NCBI RefSeq assembly: GCF_002795865.1
Contig: NZ_CP024920.1
Location: 620,001 to 684,000 of the forward strand
Direction: 5' to 3'
Length of the DNA: 64,000 nt
Source of the DNA: Qipengyuania seohaensis
GTDB taxonomy: Bacteria > Pseudomonadota > Alphaproteobacteria > Sphingomonadales > Sphingomonadaceae
The position numbers and the translations under genes were made by a program. Position 1 is the first letter of the stretch, and the number at the start of each line of letters is the position of its first letter. The notes under the pieces are model-generated. The model saw only the letters and a list, made by a program, of their open reading frames with translations. It did no database searches and was not told the DNA's origin. This document shows positions 58,354 to 64,000 of this stretch, one piece after another.

Positions 58354-59340
58354 GTGGCGAGCGACGATGAAGCAGCAATCGACCGGATTATCGCGTCCCA
58401 GCCGGCCAATGTCGGCGCGCTTATCCGCAAGGCTGATTTTCGTGTCGCTGCGGGCGATGACAAGACTGCCAATGCCTTTTACCAGGCTGCACTAAAGGCA
58501 TCGGCGGCGAACCCCGGCGCGGTCTCCGCCGCCGAGTTGGGCCGGGCCCAGGAGGCGGTCCAGCGGCTGGCACTTCGCTTTCAGGACTATCTGGAAAGCT
58601 CGCTTGCGAAAGCTGGCTTCGGTCCCGGGAGCCGTCCGCCCCGCTTCGCCAAGGCAGTCGATATCCTGATGGGCCGCCGCGCGGCCCAATCTGAATTGCA
58701 GAACCCGCGCAGCTTCTTTTACCCCGACTTGCCCCAGCGGCGATATTACGAGAACAGCGAATTCGGTTGGGCGAGCGAGCTCGAGAGCCGATCGGCAGAA
58801 ATCCGGGATGAGCTGCTGCCCTTGATGGAGCGGGCAGACGGATTCAGACCCTACCTCTACAGCGATCCCACACGGCCGCCCAAACATGGGCTGCTGGATA
58901 ATCCCGACTGGAGCAGTCTCACATTATGGGAAAGCGGGAAGGAAATTCCCGAGAACGCACAACAGTGCCCCCTGACCATGAAGGCGCTTGAGAAGGTCGA
59001 CCTGCTCAAGCTCGACAAGCGCGCTCCGCAAATCATGTTTTCCAAGCTGGCCGCCGGCGCAGCGATAGAACCGCACCTGGGCCTGCTCAACATCCGGCTG
59101 GTGTGCCACTTGCCGTTAATCGTGCCCGAAGGATGCATGTTCCGCGTGGGCGGTGAAGACCGGCAATGGCATGAAGGTACACTTCTGACCTTCGACGATT
59201 CCATCCTTCACGAAGCGGTGAACCGCGGAACAAGGGACCGTGTCGTCCTCATCTTCGAGATATGGCGCCCGGAACTGTCGGTGGAAGAGCGGTCTGCAGT
59301 TACGGCCCTGTTCGACGCTGTGGATTCCTACGGATCATGA
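58354..59340 (+). CDS. Aspartyl/asparaginyl beta-hydroxylase-like protein with helical N-terminus
   Basis: The 328-residue protein starts at GTG 58354, with GGGAG upstream. Residues about 1-75 look like a TPR-type repeat (AIDRIIASQPANVGALIRKA and AAGDDKTANAFYQAAL). The hydroxylase domain has MFSKLAAGAAIEPHLGLLNI (first iron His), RLVCHLPLIVPEGCMFRVGG (2-oxoglutarate Arg region) and TFDDSILHEAVNRGTRDRVV (second His and Arg). Members hydroxylate lipid A or Asp/Asn in proteins; the bacterial substrate is unknown here. It is not clearly linked to typA or putP. Confidence 0.88.
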   Translation: MASDDEAAIDRIIASQPANVGALIRKADFRVAAGDDKTANAFYQAALKASAANPGAVSAAELGRAQEAVQRLALRFQDYLESSLAKAGFGPGSRPPRFAKAVDILMGRRAAQSELQNPRSFFYPDLPQRRYYENSEFGWASELESRSAEIRDELLPLMERADGFRPYLYSDPTRPPKHGLLDNPDWSSLTLWESGKEIPENAQQCPLTMKALEKVDLLKLDKRAPQIMFSKLAAGAAIEPHLGLLNIRLVCHLPLIVPEGCMFRVGGEDRQWHEGTLLTFDDSILHEAVNRGTRDRVVLIFEIWRPELSVEERSAVTALFDAVDSYGS

Positions 59341-59346
59341 TCTAGC

Positions 59347-59361
59347 CGCGGTCAAACCGCG
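59347..59361 (+). repeat. Small hairpin after the hydroxylase gene
   Basis: CGCGGT (59347-59352) and ACCGCG (59356-59361) form a 6-bp stem six bases after the stop. No T run follows, so it is only a weak terminator candidate. The rest of the gap to putP (59362-59482) shows no gene. Confidence 0.4.
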
Positions 59362-59482
59362 CGGCCGGCCCCTGAGCCAAGTCCTCGAATGCCCTGCAGA
59401 GTTGACCGACCCCGGTCCGCTCCAGCGGGGCCTTCCCGGGCTACGGTAGCCAGCACCGGTTGCATTTGTTACCAGCACGCCC

Positions 59483-60961
59483 ATGCAAACCGGAACACTC
59501 ATCTCGCTTACCCTGTATTTCGTCCTCATGATCGGCATCGGCCTGTGGGCCTGGCGCCGTTCCACCGACACCAGCGAGGGCTATCTCCTCGCCGGTCGCA
59601 ACCTGTCGCCATCGGTTGCCGCGCTATCCGCGGGGGCTAGCGACATGAGCGGCTGGTTGCTGCTCGGGCTTCCGGGCGCGCTTTATGCGGCGGGTCTCGT
59701 GGAGGCCTGGATCGGCATCGGACTTTTCGTGGGTGCGCTGTTCAACTGGATCATCGTTGCCCCGCGCCTCCGCAAACAGACCGAAGAACTGGGCAATGCG
59801 CTGACGATCCCCGAATTCCTCGCCAATCGTTTCCCCGACAAGGCAGTGGCCCTGCGGGTAATTTCCGCCCTGATCGTCGTGGTATTCTTCGCGGTCTATA
59901 CCGCTGCTGGCCTCGTCGGGGGTGGTAAGCTGTTCGAGACGAGCTTCGCCGGATTGCTGCCGGACGCAGGGATGAGCGACTACATGCTCGGCATCTGGAT
60001 CACCGCGCTGGTCGTGCTGGGCTACACGATGGTCGGCGGTTTCCTCGCCGTAAGCCTCACCGATTTCGTGCAGGGCCTGATCATGGTCACCGCACTCGTC
60101 ATCATGCCCTTGGTCGTGATGTTCGGCGAAGGCGGCAGCGCAGGCGGATCGCTTACCGAAGTCGACGTTCCCGGTTTCCTGAGCCTGACGCAGGGCCTGA
60201 CCCTGCTCGGCTTCATCAGCGCCGTGACCTGGGGCCTCGGCTATTTCGGCCAGCCGCACATTATCGTGCGTTTCATGGCCATCGACACGGTCGCCAAGGT
60301 GAAGAATGCGCGCAACATCGGCATGACGTGGATGGGGGTGGCCCTGCTCGGCTCCATCGGTATCGGCATTGCCGGACGTGCCTTCGCAGAGCGTAACGGC
60401 ATCGTTGTGGACGACCCCGAAACGATCTTCATCGTCCTTGCGAACCTTCTGTTCCATCCACTGATTACCGGTTTCCTGCTGGCAGCCCTGCTGGCCGCGA
60501 TCATGTCGACGATCAGTTCGCAATTGCTGGTGGCCTCGTCTTCTCTGACGGAAGACTTCTACAAGCTGTTCTTCCGCAAGCAGGCGAGCGAACGCGAGAG
60601 CGTGAACGTCGGCCGGATCTGCGTGGCGCTGGTGGCGCTGGCCGCCATCTGGATCGCCAGCGATCCCGAAAGCCAGGTCCTGGGCCTCGTCTCGAATGCA
60701 TGGGCCGGCTTTGGCGCAGCATTCGGCCCGCTGATCATCCTGTCGCTCACCTGGGACCGGATGACGGGCGCAGGCGCGGTGGCCGGGCTGGTGACCGGTG
60801 CGGCGGTCGTAATGGGCTGGATCGCGCTGGGCTGGAACTCCGCCCTGCCCGGGTTTGACGGCGGCCTTTACGAGATCGTCCCCGGCTTCATCGCGGCATG
60901 GGTTGCGATCTGGCTGGTCAGCAAGGCGACCGCGAAATCCGCAGCCCCCTTGCAAGCCTGA
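59483..60961 (+). CDS. putP: Sodium/proline symporter
   Basis: The 492-residue protein has about 13 hydrophobic spans of the solute:sodium symporter family. Typical PutP segments are GASDMSGWLLLGLPGALYAA, AYTAAGLVGGGKLFE-like VYTAAGLVGGGKLFETSFA, and LAAIMSTISSQLLVASSSLT with the sodium-binding Ser/Thr. It should import proline with sodium, for carbon or osmotic use. ggt follows after 43 bases. Confidence 0.93.
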   Translation: MQTGTLISLTLYFVLMIGIGLWAWRRSTDTSEGYLLAGRNLSPSVAALSAGASDMSGWLLLGLPGALYAAGLVEAWIGIGLFVGALFNWIIVAPRLRKQTEELGNALTIPEFLANRFPDKAVALRVISALIVVVFFAVYTAAGLVGGGKLFETSFAGLLPDAGMSDYMLGIWITALVVLGYTMVGGFLAVSLTDFVQGLIMVTALVIMPLVVMFGEGGSAGGSLTEVDVPGFLSLTQGLTLLGFISAVTWGLGYFGQPHIIVRFMAIDTVAKVKNARNIGMTWMGVALLGSIGIGIAGRAFAERNGIVVDDPETIFIVLANLLFHPLITGFLLAALLAAIMSTISSQLLVASSSLTEDFYKLFFRKQASERESVNVGRICVALVALAAIWIASDPESQVLGLVSNAWAGFGAAFGPLIILSLTWDRMTGAGAVAGLVTGAAVVMGWIALGWNSALPGFDGGLYEIVPGFIAAWVAIWLVSKATAKSAAPLQA

Positions 60962-60979
60962 GAAAGGCGTTCCACACCG

Positions 60980-61000
60980 CTCTCCAAACGAATTGGAGAG
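60980..61000 (+). promoter_or_regulatory. Hairpin sequestering the ggt ribosome binding site
   Basis: CTCTCCAA (60980-60987) and TTGGAGAG (60993-61000) form a perfect 8-bp stem with a 5-base loop. The second arm contains GGAGAG, the only ribosome binding site for the ATG at 61005. The fold would hide it. Confidence 0.75.
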
Positions 61001-61004
61001 TGAG

Positions 61005-62795
61005 ATGCGAGCGATACTGGCAGGAGCCACGGCACTGGCGTTGGTCGCGGTTCCGTCGACCGCGCAGGATCAGACCGAAGAACGCCCAGTAGAAGAGCAG
61101 ATCGGTGCGGGTGGCAGGCCGGTCGGCGCAAACTGGTCGCGCAGCCCCGTGATTGCACAAAACGGCATGGCCGCAACGGCTCATCCGCTGGCGACGCAAA
61201 TCGCGCTCGATATCCTGAAGGCGGGCGGCAGCGCAGTCGATGCGGCTATTGCTGCCAATGCCGCGCTCGGCCTGATGGAGCCTACCGGAAACGGCATCGG
61301 CGGCGACCTGTTTGCCATCGTCTACGATCCGGCAAGCGGGAAGCTGTACGGTATCAACGGGTCGGGCCGCTCACCTAAGGGACAGACGCTCGACCAATTG
61401 CTCGAGAAGCTGGATGGCGCGGACAGCCTGCCGCCGGTCGGCCCCCTGCCTGTCACCATCCCCGGCACGGTGGATGCGTGGTTCGCCATGCACGAACGTT
61501 TCGGCAAGCTGGCGATGAGCGACGTGCTTGCTCCCACCGTCTCCTACGCCCGCGAAGGCCACCCGATCGCACCGGTCATCGCCATGTATCTCGACCGCTC
61601 GCTGCGAGCCTACACGGCCCGGCAAGAGGCCTATCCCTTCGAGTTCGACAACGCCCGCAAAGTCTGGTTCTCCGACGGGACCGCACCCGAGGCAGGAGAG
61701 ATGTTCCGTAATCCCGACCTTGCGAACACTCTGGAGGCCATCGGCCGCGATGGGCGCGACGCCTTCTACGACGGCGAGCTGACCGATGTGATGGTCGCCT
61801 ACCTGCAAGCGCAGGGCAGCGCCTTTACGCGCGAGGATTTCGCCGACCACGAAAGCGATTGGGTGGAGCCCGCCTGCGCGCTCTACAAGAACGGATACGA
61901 GCTGTGCGAATTGCCGCCCAATAGCCAGGGTCTCGCCGCTCTCCAGATGGTCAACATCCTGAAGAACGTCGACCTCTCGCAATGGGAACGCGGAAGCCCC
62001 GAAGTCCTGCACTACATCACCGAAGCCAAGCGGCTGGCTTATGCCGATGTCGCCCGCTTCTATGCCGACCCCGACTTCGCGCGGTTCCCCGAGGAATTGC
62101 TGAGTGAAGAGTATGGTCGCGAACGTTTCGACCTAATCGATCCGGCGCGTGCGGTGCCGGAATTTGGGCCCGGCGAGCCGAAACTGGAGGGTGAAGGCGA
62201 CACCACATATCTCACCGTTGTCGATGGCAGTGGGATGATGGTCAGCCTGATCCAGTCGAACTATCGCGGCATGGGCGGCGGGCTTGTGGCGCCCGGTACA
62301 GGCTTCATGTTCCAGGATCGAGGAGAACTATTCAGCCTCGATCCGGCCCATCCCAATGCCTACGAGCCGGGCAAGCGCCCCTTCCACACCATCATCCCCG
62401 CCTTTGTTAAGAAGGATGGGAAGCCGTTCATGACGCTTGGCCTGATGGGCGGCGGAATGCAGCCGCAGGGGCATGTGCAGGTGCTGGTCAACATCGTCGA
62501 TTATGGCATGAACCTGCAGGAGGCAGGCGATGCCGCACGGCTCAATCACGACGGCGGAAGACAGCCGACAGAAGCGCTGGAGGGACCCTCCGCCGACCCG
62601 CTAGGCACGCTGCATGTCGAACCGGGTATTCCGGCCGCAACCGTCGAAGCTTTGCGTGCGATGGGACACAAGGTCGAGGTCGTCTCGAACGGCATCATGT
62701 TCGGCGGGTACCAGGCGATCGCGCGTGACCCCGAAACCGGCGTGCTGACCGGGGCTACCGAGATGCGCAAGGACGGACAGGCAAGCGGTTATTGA
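61005..62795 (+). CDS. ggt: Gamma-glutamyltransferase
   Basis: From ATG 61005 the protein has 596 residues, with a signal peptide (ILAGATALALVAVPSTAQD). The large subunit has GNGIGGDLFAIVYD. The autoprocessing Thr, new N-terminus of the small subunit, is in GEGDTTYLTVVDGSG, near base 62205. The small subunit has GMGGGLVAPGTGFMFQDRG and GLMGGGMQPQGHVQVLVNI. It cleaves glutathione and gamma-glutamyl compounds in the periplasm. Translation may be regulated by a hairpin over its ribosome binding site. Confidence 0.95.
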   Translation: MRAILAGATALALVAVPSTAQDQTEERPVEEQIGAGGRPVGANWSRSPVIAQNGMAATAHPLATQIALDILKAGGSAVDAAIAANAALGLMEPTGNGIGGDLFAIVYDPASGKLYGINGSGRSPKGQTLDQLLEKLDGADSLPPVGPLPVTIPGTVDAWFAMHERFGKLAMSDVLAPTVSYAREGHPIAPVIAMYLDRSLRAYTARQEAYPFEFDNARKVWFSDGTAPEAGEMFRNPDLANTLEAIGRDGRDAFYDGELTDVMVAYLQAQGSAFTREDFADHESDWVEPACALYKNGYELCELPPNSQGLAALQMVNILKNVDLSQWERGSPEVLHYITEAKRLAYADVARFYADPDFARFPEELLSEEYGRERFDLIDPARAVPEFGPGEPKLEGEGDTTYLTVVDGSGMMVSLIQSNYRGMGGGLVAPGTGFMFQDRGELFSLDPAHPNAYEPGKRPFHTIIPAFVKKDGKPFMTLGLMGGGMQPQGHVQVLVNIVDYGMNLQEAGDAARLNHDGGRQPTEALEGPSADPLGTLHVEPGIPAATVEALRAMGHKVEVVSNGIMFGGYQAIARDPETGVLTGATEMRKDGQASGY

Positions 62796-62807
62796 AAGGA
62801 GGCCCAG

Positions 62808-63179
62808 ATGGCCAAGGTTACAGGATTGGGCGGCGTCTTCTACGTGGTGAAAGACCCGGAAGCGACCCGCGCCTGGTATCGCGAAACGCTGGGCATCGAC
62901 GGTAATTACGGACCGCAGCTCAACTGGAGCGAGGAGACCGGCGAAAAGCCCTATTCGCTGATCAGCCATTTCAAGGACGACCAGTATCTCAAGCCGGGGC
63001 GCGGCGGATTCATGATCAATCTGCGGGTCGACGATCTCGACACTTTCGTCGCGCAGCTGAAGGGCAAGGGTGTCGATGTCCTGGACAGCGTCGATGAAGG
63101 CTATGGCAAATTTGCCTGGCTGCTCGATCCTGACGGGGTGAAAATCGAACTCTGGGAACAGGTGCTCGCGCCTGAATAA
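62808..63179 (+). CDS. VOC (glyoxalase/bleomycin resistance) family protein
   Basis: The 123-residue protein has the two beta-alpha-beta-beta-beta units of the VOC fold: GLGGVFYVVKDPEATRAWYR and GFMINLRVDDLDTFVAQLKG, ending FAWLLDPDGVKIELWEQVLA with the metal-binding Glu. Its substrate is unknown. A near-perfect ribosome binding site (AAAGGAGG) precedes it, 12 bases after ggt, so it is probably cotranscribed with ggt. Confidence 0.9.
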   Translation: MAKVTGLGGVFYVVKDPEATRAWYRETLGIDGNYGPQLNWSEETGEKPYSLISHFKDDQYLKPGRGGFMINLRVDDLDTFVAQLKGKGVDVLDSVDEGYGKFAWLLDPDGVKIELWEQVLAPE

Positions 63180-63225
63180 TCCGCGCCCTTGCTCCGCTGT
63201 CAGAGCCGATGTAGCCTTCTGTAGC

Positions 63226-63894
63226 ATGAGGATCGCAGCCTTATCAGCATCGCTGGCAGCCCTGGCACTGGCCGCGTGCGGCGCCGTTCCGGAGCGCGGC
63301 GGCGCGGCGCCTTCACGTCCCACCAGCTCCGCTCAAACTCTGCCTCAACCGACCGGAGAAGCGCTGCAATGCCTTGCCGAGCTCGGCAGCACGCGCGCGC
63401 AATTCTCGCCCCTGCCCGACAAGCTTCAGGCCGGTAGCTGCTCCACGGAAAATACGGTGCGTCTCAGCGCCCTGCACGGTGACACTGGTCGCTTCGATGT
63501 CACCAATCTCACGACGGTCGCCTGCCCTGTCGCCAAGGACTTCGCCGCCTGGGCGCGGTTCGGCGTCGATCGCGCAGCTCGCCAGATCCTTGGCAGCGGT
63601 CTTGAGCGGATCGAGACGATGGGCAGCTATTCCTGCCGCAATGTCGCGGGCACGAACCGACTTTCCGCCCATTCGCGCGCGCAGGCGGTCGATGTGTCCG
63701 CCTTCGTATTGAACGATGGCCGAAGAATTACCGTCCAGAGCGGGTGGAACGCCTCACCGGCGGAGCGGCAGTTCCTGCGAACAATCCACTCCAGCGCGTG
63801 CAAGCGGTTCGGGACCGTTCTGGGACCCGATTACAACGCGGCCCATCGCGATCACCTCCACCTGGAATTCGGCCGCGGTTCCTTTTGCCGCTGA
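63226..63894 (+). CDS. Extensin-like family lipoprotein
   Basis: The 222-residue protein has a lipoprotein signal (IAALSASLAALALAACGAV, lipobox LAAC). The extensin-like C domain has VACPVAKDFAAWARF, GSYSCRNVAGTNRLSAHSRA and the metal-like ending HRDHLHLEFGRGSFCR. The His/Asp positions (SAHSRAQAVDVSAF; DHLHLE) resemble M15-type peptidases, so a peptidoglycan role is likely but unproven. Conserved Cys pairs could form disulfides. Confidence 0.9.
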   Translation: MRIAALSASLAALALAACGAVPERGGAAPSRPTSSAQTLPQPTGEALQCLAELGSTRAQFSPLPDKLQAGSCSTENTVRLSALHGDTGRFDVTNLTTVACPVAKDFAAWARFGVDRAARQILGSGLERIETMGSYSCRNVAGTNRLSAHSRAQAVDVSAFVLNDGRRITVQSGWNASPAERQFLRTIHSSACKRFGTVLGPDYNAAHRDHLHLEFGRGSFCR

Positions 63895-63936
63895 CCCGCC
63901 TGTCGGTGCGACCCGCAGGCTCGAAACGTAATCCGC

Positions 63937-64000
63937 TCAGGCTGCGTAAGTCTGTGCGCCGTCAAGATGCGCCTCGATCCGCAGCCGAACGGCTTCGGCA
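63937..64000 (-). CDS. C-terminal fragment of an unidentified gene, cut by window edge
   Basis: A minus-strand frame enters from the right edge and stops at TGA (63939-63937). The last residues are AEAVRLRIEAHLDGAQTYAA. The placement, convergent to the extensin-like gene, makes it plausible, but too little is visible to name it. Confidence 0.4.
   Translation of the reverse strand, partial: AEAVRLRIEAHLDGAQTYAA

Overview
The window is a contiguous piece of a GC-rich alphaproteobacterial chromosome, densely packed and with no visible mobile elements, CRISPR arrays, rRNA or tRNA genes. Several features point to Sphingomonadales, most likely an Erythrobacteraceae-type marine bacterium (inference): an F1 ATP synthase operon without F0 genes, a single-domain epsilon subunit, a circularly permuted two-piece tmRNA with tag ANDNEALAIAA, DUF2794 and DUF2189 proteins, the lptD-surA-pdxA-rsmA order and a large TonB-dependent receptor. 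Layout: 1-5.7 kb is DNA replication and repair (priA fragment, SRAP/HMCES-type DNA-protein crosslink protein, Fe-S photolyase, J-domain protein, Ada). 5.8-8.2 kb holds a membrane-anchored trypsin-like protease and a TauD-type dioxygenase. 8.4-13.5 kb is the F1 operon atpHAG-lipoprotein-atpDC, closed by a strong terminator; the small lipoprotein gene between atpG and atpD is unexpected. 13.7-22.4 kb has a secreted prolyl oligopeptidase, the glmU-HNH-SOUL run, gph, a MFE-2-like short-chain dehydrogenase, a polytopic membrane protein, and DUF2794/cysE. 22.4-30.3 kb has hda behind a secreted DUF2066-like protein, divergent purM and purN (purN fused to a YjbR domain), then ndk, a lipoprotein, holC, a 48-residue DUF2256 zinc-ribbon protein and pepA on the minus strand. 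30.4-36.0 kb is the envelope and cofactor operon lptD-surA-pdxA-rsmA. 36.0-42.6 kb has malate synthase G and a tightly overlapped arginine-catabolism unit (M20 hydrolase-astA-astB). 43.0-47.5 kb has tmRNA, mscL, a LemA-TPM-TPM set, a Nudix hydrolase and an SDR. 47.5-48.2 kb is the most interesting region: a minus-strand unit of two related 39-residue single-span peptides followed by pspC, preceded by a perfect-consensus sigma-54 (-24/-12) promoter and a pair of upstream inverted repeats, which looks like a compact phage-shock-like envelope-stress unit. 48.3-53.3 kb has recF and the conserved divergent pair tesA / ybbA-ybbP; 53.5-63.9 kb has a TonB receptor, typA (bipA), an Asp/Asn hydroxylase-like protein, putP, ggt (whose ribosome binding site lies inside a perfect 8-bp hairpin), a VOC protein and an extensin-like lipoprotein. 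Many long reading frames antisense to highly biased genes (atpA, atpD, typA, the TonB receptor) were judged to be codon-bias shadows and left out. All functional calls are from reading motifs and context by eye; no database search was run.
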